Of a stretch of 32,649 bases of DNA, positions 16,389-25,545 are shown in pieces. A model generated the notes under the pieces. It ran no database searches, was not told the origin of the DNA, and saw only the letters and a list, made by a program, of their open reading frames with translations. A program made the translations under genes and the position numbers. The DNA lies in assembly GCF_010119235.1 (NCBI RefSeq), contig NZ_JAAATZ010000002.1:1-32649 (forward strand). The letters are read 5' to 3'. Each line of letters begins with the position of its first letter. The stretch's first letter is position 1. This DNA is from Flavobacterium phycosphaerae. Lineage in GTDB: Bacteria > Bacteroidota > Bacteroidia > Flavobacteriales > Flavobacteriaceae.

Positions 16389-17506
16389 TTATTGCAGGGC
16401 CACATCAGAGCACACATTAATTTCAAATCGCCCAAAATGACTTTTTGTGTATCCTTCTTCAAAACCTTTCAACTCACTTAATAAAATAGAAGTTTCAGGT
16501 CTGAAATTCATAATGTAATTTTCAAAACCTTCTTGACTGATTTCACTTGTTGTGTCAATGTCAGCAAAGCGTTTCGGATTTGTGTAAGCAAAGCTGCTCG
16601 ACAGATGTGAACAATATCCGGTGTCTTTTATTTCTTGAACAGGAAAAACAATATTAATGAATTTGGAATAATCAGCATCTTGATTTAAATGAGCCTTTAC
16701 GGAAAAATATTTAATAGCATTCAATCTTTTATTTTGTCGAACCCAATCTAATAAATACTGAGGTATTATATATTCGGGTTTGAAAGTTGCGTCAGTATTT
16801 AGAACTTTGATACTACAACAAAAAATCAAAGGCCATTTGATAATATAATCAAGTATCATAGAATCCCAACCATCAATTCCTTCTTCCATAATTTCACTTG
16901 TTTTATTGATGAGAGTAGCCAAGCTTTTCGGTGTTAAAGAAATATCTAAAGCATTTAATTTCATAAAATCCTTTATTTCAAATCTTGAAAGATAAAAGTC
17001 ATTAAAATCAGGTCTATCTAATTCTTCCCAACAGACATATGAAGAATTAGCAAGGTAAAGGCAGGGTAATCCTGGTATACTAAATCTTTGTGTAGTTGCT
17101 TTATGTCTTAATTCAAACGGTAGATGAAACATTCCATCTCTATCGACTTCTTTTCACTTTTTCTACCTCTAAATAAAAGCCTGTTTTCACCTAAAGGATG
17201 ACTGGCGTCAAATTCACTTACTAAATACTTCTCTATTTGTTGCATGCCTTTGTCAAAATGAGAATAAGATTTAGAAACGTAGCCTAGGTATAATTGTCTA
17301 TAAGATTCTAGTAGTTCATCGCATAAAGTATGAATTTTTGGCTTAATAATTTTCAGTTTATCGACAATTGTACCTTCATCAATATTTTCTAAAATCTCTA
17401 AATATTCTTTAAAAGATTTCTCTATAAAACTTAAAAATGTAATGGGTTTGTCGTAGGATTTTGGCAACTGAAATGAGCCTTCTTCTATTGCTTGTATTGA
17501 GTTCAT
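16389..17506 (-). CDS. RES-domain protein (predicted NAD+-degrading toxin-like enzyme)
   Basis: Two frames join by a one-base loss in an A run near 17145, giving about 372 residues. The first 115 residues are helical (MNSIQAIEEGSFQLPKSYDK). The RES domain begins at LLFRGRKSE, runs through DRDGMFHLPFELRHK and RFSIPGLPCLYLANSSYVCW and reaches the conserved glutamates in CWEELDRP. The family is named for conserved Arg, Glu and Ser, and characterised members degrade NAD+ as toxins paired with an Xre-type antitoxin. Here no antitoxin gene is adjacent, and the long N-terminal helical domain could fill that role or sense a trigger. It forms the second unit of the attC-like array. Confidence 0.8.
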
Positions 17507-17529
17507 ATTTAAAGGTTTGAAAACTAGCT

Positions 17530-17652
17530 GCTAACGTGCCGCCGCTTGGCGTAGTAGCGGCAAGTTAAAGAAAAATGTGATAAGAAATGCTTATGTCTAG
17601 AGTATTTTCCAAGAAAGACAAACCAGCTATTACGCCAAACGGCTGTTATGCT
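17530..17652 (-). repeat. attC-like palindrome, site 3
   Basis: The left end GCTAACGTGCC followed by CTTGGCGTA pairs with the right end TACGCCAAACGGCTGTTATG, giving TAAC/GTTA boxes and a shared TTGGCGTA arm. The bulge of a few extra bases on one arm is like the extrahelical bases of attC. The right end lies 3 bp from the stop codon of the TPR gene. It is the clearest of the three sites. Confidence 0.6.
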
Positions 17653-17655
17653 ATG

Positions 17656-18340
17656 TTATTCTTTTTTACTATTTAATACTTCTGTAGCTTTTTGAATTCC
17701 AAGTTTTTCAGCTTTTCTAAGTGCGTTTTCTCCTTTTTCCATTTGGTCGTCATAAAGTAAGTAATGCCAATTTCATATAAAGCTTGTCCATGATCTGGTT
17801 TATCACTTAAAACAATTAAATAATCTTCGATTGCTCCTTTATAATCTTTGAGCAATCCTCTTGTTTTAGCTCTAAAATTATACACTGGAATCATTTTTGG
17901 TTCTATTTCTATACACTTTGAAAAATCAAAAAAAGCTTCATGATATTTTCCATTGCGTAATCTTGATTCACCACGTTGAGTGAAATTCATATAGTTTTTC
18001 GGGTCGATGCTAATAGCTTTTGTAAAATAATTTCTGCTTTATCATATTCTTTAAGTTCCATATAACAGTTAGCTAATGTTACATAGTTCCGCTCCTTGTC
18101 AGGTTCAATAAGAATTAGTTTTTCGCCAATAGGAATACAAGCTTCAAATCTATTTAAAGCAAATAGGCATAACAGTTTATGTGCATTTGCTTCTAAAGAA
18201 TTAGGATTAAATTCTAAAGCTTGAGTAAAATTCAAAATAGCTCCTTCAAAATCTTTGTTTTCGAGAGCAATTTCTCCAAGTTTAAATGCAGATTCAAATG
18301 TTGTTGCGTATACAAATTTTTTAAAGTCTTTATAATCCAT
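17656..18340 (-). CDS. Tetratricopeptide-repeat protein
   Basis: Two frames join near 17990, and the C-terminus is restored by a second shift to AEKLGIQKATEVLNSKKE with a stop at 17656. The protein has about 228 residues. It contains about five TPR units, for example FKLGEIALENKDFEGAILNF, NYVTLANCYMELKEYDKAEI, FTQRGESRLRNGKYHEAFFD and FRAKTRGLLKDYKGAIEDYL. There is no enzymatic domain, signal peptide or membrane segment, so it is a cytoplasmic protein-binding scaffold whose partner cannot be read from the sequence. It forms the third cassette-like unit: its stop touches attC-like site 3, but I find no further site upstream of its start. Confidence 0.75.
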
Positions 18341-18685
18341 TCTTCTTATTTATTAGGGAGTTCTGATAATATCGCATAACTAGTAAATATACTCAAGTTT
18401 ACACAACTTATTCAAACAAATGTTAAGATTAAAATATTGCAATTTGAGTAGATATGAATATTGATTTATGATTAATTATTAACAAGTTAGTTCAAAATAA
18501 AACCATTTAAATGAATAAATGGTTTTAAAATACATGTAAGTAGATATTAACTAAAAAATGAAATGCAGTAGTCAAATAAGCCTACTGCATTTTAAATAGC
18601 CTGATGGAAGTGGCACGAAGTAGAACGGACAGCAGGAAAATGGAAGCCTCGTATTGCCCGAGCCATTCGCTCATAATAAAGAATA
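18341..18685. other. Intergenic region with a terminator hairpin
   Basis: No gene is visible in these 345 bp. AAATGCAGTAG (18561-18571) and CTACTGCATTT (18582-18592) form a perfect 11-bp stem, flanked by A-rich and T-rich sequence, and probably end the long minus-strand defence transcript arriving from the right. The remaining sequence is AT-rich and should include the promoter of the TPR gene. Confidence 0.6.
18561..18592 (-). terminator. Terminator at the end of the defence island
   Basis: An 11-bp perfect stem with a 10-base loop (TCAAATAAGC on the plus strand). On the minus strand it ends in ATTT after the stem, a weak U tract. It lies about 95 bp after the last gene of the 18.7-20.4 kb module. 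Confidence 0.6.
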
Positions 18686-19062
18686 CTAAGCTGAGGATTG
18701 GAGAATAGTAGTTGTACTGTAGTTATATTCAGGTATAGGTTCCGGTTTATCATCAACGTTTAATTTAATTCTATGTACTTCATCGAGAAATTCTGATTCA
18801 CCTTTGGGCATTAACTGTAATGCAAGTTCTATGATGTTTGCAAAATCAATATTAGGATTACCTACAGTATCTGAAATATAGGGTTCTTCTGTTTGCCAAG
18901 CTACACAACATAATTTCATTAGGTCTGAAACTGTCGCATATAGCGACGAATAACTTGAAAAGTTAATCGTAATTTGCCAGATATCGTCTCGCTTGGGATG
19001 TTGCTTCATGGAATTCAACAACCAGTCAGAATTTTAAGGAGTTTTTCAAATTCAGCTTTCAT
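18686..19062 (-). CDS. Small protein, paralogue of its upstream neighbour
   Basis: About 125 residues when the frame is joined near 19025 (MKAEFEKLLKILTG, then LLNSMKQHPKRDDIWQ). Core segments are ITINFSSYSSLYATVSDLMK and DFANIIELALQLMPKGESEF followed by LDEVHRI. The same order (Q-L-N-L-S-x-Y-S, D-I-V-K, then a helical L-x-L-I-P-x-x-E-x-x-L-L-D segment) is seen in the protein at 19085-19483, so the two are diverged copies. I know no function for the family. With the HEPN protein they form a three-gene run. Confidence 0.6.
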
Positions 19063-19084
19063 ATGTTTAGATTTTAAATTGCTA

Positions 19085-19483
19085 TTAGCAGTTTGCTAAC
19101 TGTGAAGGAAGAGATAGATAAATGTTTTCCTCGATAAAATCCGATGCGATTGAACTTGCTTCCACCGGTTGTAATATTGATTCTCTTATGTAATCTAATA
19201 AATCAGCTTCTTCATAAGGTATCAAGTCTAAAATAACACCCAAGACACCCGCTATATTGTTGATGGTTCCGGTATATGTGCTGAACCACCGTGGTCACCA
19301 GCTTCTAATGCTAAAATGGAAACTTTAACGATATCGGCAATAAGAAACATTACATCGGAATAGCCGGAGAGGTTTAATTGAATAGTGTCACGTTTCTTTT
19401 TAACATTTTGAGATTCCAAAAGAACGAAGTACTTAGCTGCTAAGTCACGCAGCTCTGGCGCAGTGTTGAGAATTTGTTGTCAT
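19085..19483 (-). CDS. Small protein, paralogue of its downstream neighbour
   Basis: About 133 residues, with at least two frame corrections. The start ATG overlaps the stop of the HEPN gene (ATGA), which implies translational coupling. The readable core is DTIQLNLSGYSDVMFLIADI, then VKVSILALEAGDHGGSAHIP, AGVLGVILDLIPYEEADLLD and the C-terminal IEENIYLSLPSQLANC. It resembles the next protein in length and in pattern. It could be an immunity or antitoxin partner for the HEPN protein, but that is only suggested by the coupling. Confidence 0.6.
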
Positions 19484-20339
19484 GGTATAATAGTTTTTGT
19501 GTTATCTATTCGTTCTAGTTCTTGAAGTGCTATAGTATTAGCTTGTTTGTAGAAATTTTGGCAGGCATTAAGAATCCATAAATAATCCTCTAACTCTGCA
19601 TTTAGCCTATACCAATGCCTTAGCATTGATGGTGGAGCACACAACATTTTATATCTTTTTGTTGCCAATTCAGATTGTTGCGAAAAGATTTCAGATGGCA
19701 GTGTTGTAAAATGGCCACATAAAAGAAGAAGATATTTTAAACTATACTCATTGGGCATATATCCCATAAAAACACGGATTAATCCAAGAACTATTTGTTC
19801 TATAGCTATGTGAAGATTGGCTATACTACATAGTACAATTTCCGGATTTTGAGTAATGGAAACTGATTGTAAATAAAATCAGCTACAGCAGAACATTTAA
19901 GCCAGTAATCACGGTCTATATTTATATCGCGATAAAGTATTCCATTAGATTTTATAAAAGGAGGAGCCGATTTATCTATATACAAACGCTGACCTTTTCT
20001 AAAGACTTTATCAAAAAACAATTGTTGGTTTAATTGATTTGATGCTAAATCAGTTGGTTTATGGATTAGTAGCGATACTGAAATAATTTTCCCTGAACGT
20101 TCAGCTATTAAATTAGCAATATCAGTAGATCCACCCGGGTATGCCTTGTCCGAAATGATTAAAATATCAAAATGGTGAATGGCCGTGTTTCTTTCTAATT
20201 GAGATTGAAGAATATTAGAAGTAATAGATGAATTATTCCTATAACCAAATACAAAAACGGTACATGGATTGAGTCTTTTGTTAATTGAATCCAGGGTAAG
20301 CTGAATTTCTTCGAGAGGTAAAATTGTTGTTTCCATCGT
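19480..20339 (-). CDS. Nucleotidyltransferase-HEPN fusion protein
   Basis: Two frames (20339-19821 and 19767-19480) join near 19810 into about 287 residues. The N-terminal half looks like a degenerate MNT-type nucleotidyltransferase: CTVFVFGYRNNSS where GSR/GS is expected, then HFDILIISDKA, and a FFDKVFRKGQRLYIDKS segment typical of the end of this fold. The C-terminal half is a HEPN domain (IANLHIAIEQIVLGLIRVFM, then GYMPNEYSLKYLLLLCGHF). I see no clear R-x4-6-H in the HEPN part, so it may be non-catalytic. HEPN-MNT pairs are toxin-antitoxin modules in which MNT adenylylates HEPN. Here both are one chain. The start could also be at 20423. Confidence 0.7.
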
Positions 20340-20437
20340 GCATGTAATTTTCATGCAATTAGTAACGTCAGAGGGGTATGAAACAAAATAGGTTGTATGT
20401 AACAAAGTAAAATTGTTATCCACAAATGCCTGCTAGC

Positions 20438-21764
20438 CTAATTATAATAGGTTATTTCACGTATAATGTGGTACTGTAATATATCGTCAATATAGGAATG
20501 CATTTGAATCCAATTTCCATTTTTGTCATATTCATGGTGAAATGTTTTTTCCAACCATTATCTTCAAACATTCACAACTAATTTCAAGTTTCTTTCATTA
20601 CAGTTTCAAGGTAACATAATTCAGTTTTACCTGTATTTTCATTGATATCAAAAGTTTTAATTGTATTTTTTTTTTTTCGTCAAATTCGAATTTATTCCAA
20701 TAGACAATACCATCGCTATCTCGTTCTAACTTTCCTCAATAATTCTATTTTTATCGTCGTAACAAACTGTATAAGTACCATTTTCAAAAAGATCAGAATC
20801 ACTTGTATATCTTATCGTTTCTTTGTTTTCGTAATAATTGTGTTTTTGTTGTTCAATTTTGATACTATTAAATGGCTCATATTCAGTATAAGTTTCTAAC
20901 TCAACTTTGTTATTACCATTATATGATATTGTAGTTTCCCCAAGAAGTTTGTTTGTATTCAGTTCAGATTTTAGTATTCTTATTAACTGATTGGATTATT
21001 ATAGAAAACTGTAATTTGCTTTTACCTTTGAACTTTCTTCAATCTTCTCAGTAGATTGCCTTCTTTTGAAAATGTAAAGCGAAAAGAAGTGACACTTTAT
21101 TCATGTGCAAAGCCGGTTCATTTTGAATATCAACTTTAGATTGTAAGTATCCTGCTTGATTTGATAAATTCCGTTAGCATATTGTTTTGAGCACTATTAT
21201 AATCTTCGTAAAACATAGTTTAATGAGTTTTAAAACTATCCATTTGTCTTCAATTTACCGGCAATATAAACTTCCATGAAATACAAATCATAGTCTAGTT
21301 CTCCGGAATTACAATTACTCTGTAATCTTTAATTTTCACCTGTTGAATTTTTAATAATTCAGTGGTAATTCATTTCGTAAACCTTTATGTCCTGAAAAAT
21401 GTTTTGCTTTTAAATATGAAAAACTAGTTTCATTGTGTTTAGTACCCCAAGCATGTTGATATAATCTTCTAAATACTGTTCGAAATACCTACATAAATTG
21501 AACTATTTATTATTTTCTTGTAATTCACCAAATAATAAGTCCTTTTAGTTCGTCTAGTTTATTGCTTTTTTTGCTAGTTTGGAATTACAAGTTACTGAAG
21601 TTTAGTTAGAAATCCTTTTGTTTATGACCTTTTCGGTCTGGTACAGTTCTTTTACAGATAGACAATTTGGATTAGAAAGTGTTGTTAATATTTTCAATTA
21701 CTCTGTCACATTTCTCAATTAACTGTGTAAAATCATTAGGAAACTTTTCTTGGTTGTAATTCAT
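20438..21764 (-). CDS. Uncharacterised protein with YD-like repeats (heavily frameshifted)
   Basis: About 440 residues, split by many small shifts in the worst-read part of the window. It begins MNYNQEKFPNDFTQLIEKCD with a helical N-terminus. The middle and end consist of beta-rich repeats, for example ETTISYNGNNKVELETYTEY and FENGTYTVCYDDKNRIIEES, ending in HEYDKNGNWIQMHSYIDDIL and REITYYN. Such Y-D-x-x-N-x repeats occur in Bacteroidota lipoproteins and in YwqK-like antitoxin families. No export signal is visible at this start. It follows the GIY-YIG operon and may be an unrelated immunity-like gene. Confidence 0.5.
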
Positions 21765-21777
21765 AGGTTAGTTTCAA

Positions 21778-22417
21778 TTATGGTTTGTTTTGAAAATACG
21801 CAGTACTCCATTTTACCTCCAATTGTAAATAACGCAAATCATTGTCATGAATTTGCTGTATGCAAATCAAGTGATTGGACTAATACATTGCGGTCAAATT
21901 CTAATAAATTGGGAGTTTAATACTTGGTAAATACCATTGGCTCTGAGATAGCTTTTAATATGAATTAGTAAGTTCTGAGTAGAATACTTTCCTCCATTAA
22001 GCGGTCATTTCATTATTTGCTCTTATACCATCTTTGTCGCTCTCGGAATTATAATTACATCAAAATTGATTGCATTGATGTAATAAGAAATAAAGCGTCC
22101 TCATAGAAGCCTGAAAAGTAAGGTTTAATCTGTAACAAATTCATCTTCATTTATGTTTGGAAATAATCCTAAAATTCTTGGATAAACTCCGGCGGATTTG
22201 CGTTAGGATGCTCTTTTACAAAAGCTCTTATTTTTCAAGGTATTTTTCTTTTTTTGTTTTTAACGTTCCTTGAACCCCTAAAGCATAGTTTACACCCAAT
22301 AACAATTTATTTTCATCGTCCACCGATCGAGTTTATTTTCAGGAAGTGTTATAGTCCTTCTTTTATCACTTGCAATAATGATAAATCATTGTGAACTATA
22401 TTGGAAATTAATGTCAT
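21778..22417 (-). CDS. Uncharacterised protein behind the GIY-YIG gene
   Basis: About 210 residues with many frame breaks. It starts at an ATG overlapping the stop of the GIY-YIG gene (TAATG), with MTLISNIVHNDLSLLQVIKE, and ends LRYLQLEVKWSTAYFQNKP. Other readable pieces are EKYLEK, RAFVKEHPNANPPEFIQEF and LLEFDRNVLVQSLDLHTAN. I do not recognise a family. The coupled start places it in the same transcription unit as the nuclease, so it could belong to that system. Confidence 0.45.
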
Positions 22418-23659
22418 TAGCTATGTATTTTTGAAGAGTCAAAAACATAATAAGTGTCTTTTTTTATAATTATGATCGTAATACGATATCCTGCAAACAC
22501 TATCATATCGATATTTACTATCGACTCAGCTATTATTAAATCAATTACTTTGTCAATTACAGGAAGAGGGACAACAAACCATTCCGAGGAGTTATTCGTC
22601 TACCATTTTCATCATAGATATCCACATTTAAACATACCTCAGCAAAAAAGCGATGTAACAATTGCTCAAATTATGTGGATTAATATTATAGCATTTAATT
22701 GTTGAAACAATGTGAACATCTGCCATAAGATAAGTTGGTTCTTTTTGGCATTCTTCACTCTATCTTTAACATCTACTTTAGAGAACCAATTTTATAAAGT
22801 CTTTAATTGATGCAATATCTTTGTTTGTCGATTTGGATTTTAGAATGTAGATCCAACCAGTTTCAGTATCATCTTCATTGACATGTTTGCGTTTTTAAAC
22901 AATTCATTTCTATTGAGCTATCTGTTTCTGTAACAATTTTTCCATTGTTTAGAAGTTGTTTACCCAATGAACGATACAGCATATTACTTTCAGTCCCATT
23001 TTCAAAAATGATTCTAGTACGACCATCTTTTCGAACTCTGTTTCCGGAAGGAATTTTTCGCTCTTTTCTTCTACATCTACGCGCTCAAGAAATAGTAATA
23101 TGCCATCTAAATATAGAATCTTCCCTCTTCTAAGTTAGTTTCGGTACTGTCAAATGGTTTTAATTTCTCAACCCTTTTCTTAATTCTTCATGACTTTAAG
23201 AAGGCAGGTTCATAAGTGGTAAACTCGGAATCTTTAATAGGTTTTCTTCTTGCAACAAAATCAGCTTCTTCTCGATCTTTTGAACTTGGAACGTTTTAGT
23301 TTAAAAATTTCCAATGTATCGTCAGTATCTAATAGACCAAAATCATCGTCATTCATTATATCTGCTATCGAATTATTTCAATAACTGCATTGCCTAATAA
23401 GTTATGAGTATCATGTGGCTTTAAGATTCTATATTTTTTGATTAGACCTTAACTCTTTTAATCTCACGCCTAAAGTTCTTTCTGAAACCACATAAACATC
23501 TGCTTTTGGTTCTCTTTTATTTTTTTCAAAAAAGCATTGATTTCCTGGAAAAATCTATTATCTTTCGTCCTCTGATTTGATATTTGATACTTTGGGCTTT
23601 GAATCTAAATACCAAATTATCATCGTTGAAAATGTTTCTAGTGTTTTCTTTTTATTCAT
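22417..23659 (-). CDS. GIY-YIG family nuclease (T5orf172-like) of a restriction system
   Basis: About 414 residues after several frame corrections. It starts MNKKKTLET. The N-terminal helical domain has the SEDER, FFQEINAFLKKNKREPKADV and SERTLGVRLKELRSNQKNIE segments that I associate with this family next to DExH helicases. The C-terminal nuclease domain shows GWIYILKS near residue 265, then DLYKIGFSKVDVKDRVKNAK, which supplies the YIG-equivalent and the catalytic Arg. The catalytic Glu is restored in NLEQLLHRFF when one base is added near 22655. GIY-YIG enzymes cut DNA with a divalent metal. The gene sits behind a methyltransferase and a helicase on one strand, which makes it the probable restriction subunit. 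Confidence 0.8.
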
Positions 23660-25545
23660 TGCCATAGCTTTACGTTTCTGTTCCCGCAAAAATATGATGC
23701 TTCAGCTAATCTTTTTTCTTGGATCAAAAGACTGTATACTTGGTTCAACTCCCGTTCTTATCTTCCAATTCTTGATTTAGGCCAAAGTAAAATTGCTTCT
23801 TCCTCTGTCATTTGAATTCTAGTAGCATCGATGGTTTCTTGAATTGCTTTGAATACCGAAGCGTGACCGATTTTGACAATATTTCAAATGCTTTCTGAAA
23901 TGGATTATAGTGTCAATTAAATCAATATTGATATCATCAATATTTACAAAACTGTCTGCCATTCTGATAAAGCGTTTGTCACCTTGTGTTTCTATATGAC
24001 CATTCTTAATTACAGAATCCACAACCACATGCTGACGAACTTCTTCAACTTCTTCTTCTGTTAAGTCAGGATACGTTCTCTGATAATTTTAGGAATCAGT
24101 ACTTTATTATTACTTCCGGGTCCACATTACCAGGCAAAGCTTTTTCATTACATCATCCTGTAGATAGTAGCTTTTAAATCATTGATATCTGATTCAATAT
24201 TTCTCTTACTCTAGATGATGAAGGTTTTTAAATCCATTAATCCGTATTGTATCTTCATCGTCTTCACTATCATCCTCGGGAATTTAGGTTTAAATTTAAA
24301 GTTAGGAGCCAAAACCTGTTCCATTATAAAATGCCGTAATTGCCTTTAACATATTATTTACTGATAATTTGACTTCGCCATCTTCTGCATCAGGTTGCGC
24401 AATCAAATTAGTAAATTGGGCATGAGTTTTATTTTCACTATCTCTGGTACATCTTCCGATGATTTGAATGATCTCCGTTAATGAACCTCTATAGCCAACT
24501 GTCAAAGCATGTTCGCAGAACGGCCAGTCAAAACCTTCTTTTGCCATTCCTAAAGCAATTATAATATCGATATCTTCCGGATTATTCGAAACTCGTAAAT
24601 ACTCCTGAATTTTGTCTCTATCTTTTTGGTTGTCATGGACTAAATCTGCAACCTTTAATAAATTGCCAGTTTTATTACTTCGAACAAACAATACACCAGT
24701 GTCTGGATCTTGATATTCTAAATCACCTAGACTATCAATTATTTTGTTTACTTCCTCATATTTTTCTTTAGTAGATTCACCAGAATTGACACTTGGAATA
24801 TGAACAATTGTTTTTTTGGTTTCGTCTAAATATTCATCAATAGCAGAAGTATATCGTCCTTGATAAAAGTGATAACCAATACCTAAAGATTTTAAATGTT
24901 CATATCCATTAAGTTGTTCATAGTAATTGTAAGTAACCTTGATGAATTGTCTCTCGGATTCAGGTAATAATACAGGTACACTATCACCTCTAAAGTAAGA
25001 ACCAGTCATAGCAACTATATGTGCTGTAGATTTAGCCATAATGGCTCTTAATACTTCTCCTAATCTATTATTTCCATCTGCAGAAACGTGATGAAATTCA
25101 TCTATAGCAATAACAACATCGTTGAAAGCTTTTTCATCAATGCCTTCGCAAGCAAAGCGCAGCGTTGCATGTGTACATATCAATAGTTTTTCATCACTTG
25201 CTAAGAAATTATTAAATGCTTTTACTTTACTAGAATCACCACCCGGTGTACATAAATTGTATATTGGATTGGGTTCCCAATCAGCAAAGAAACCGTATTT
25301 AGATAATGCTGTTTTCCAAATGAACTACCAATGGAACGCTCAGGGACTGCTACAATTACTTTTTTTAATCCTTGATTAATTAGCTTGTCTAATCCAATAA
25401 ACATTAAAGCACGAGATTTACCTGATGCGGGTGGCGCTTTAATCAATAAATATTGAGCTGAACGTGCTTCAAAAGCTCGTTCTTGCATTTCTCATACCAA
25501 ACTCATTTGTGCTTTTGCTTTTGCCAGTTTGGTTATATTGAACAT
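23656..25545 (-). CDS. DExH superfamily 2 helicase of a restriction system
   Basis: About 630 residues. It begins MFNITKLAKAKAQMSL, overlapping the end of the methyltransferase gene by about 12 bp. Motif I is APPASGKSRALMF near residue 40, motif II VVIAIDEFHHVS near 148, motif III MTGSYFRGD, motif V IIIALGMAKEGFDWP and motif VI QIIGRCTRDSENK near 363. A long helical C-terminal region (EEVEEVRQHVVVDSVIKNGH and later segments) is broken by shifts. Motor proteins of this type move along DNA in type I, type III and related restriction systems. The stop is uncertain because of indels: I placed it at the TGA overlapping the nuclease start. Confidence 0.85.

Noticed and set aside
20642..23780. Several plus-strand open frames of 62-85 codons
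   Set aside because: They are antisense to the GIY-YIG nuclease and the two unknown genes and are rich in Ile and Phe, as the reverse of Asn/Lys-rich coding sequence is.
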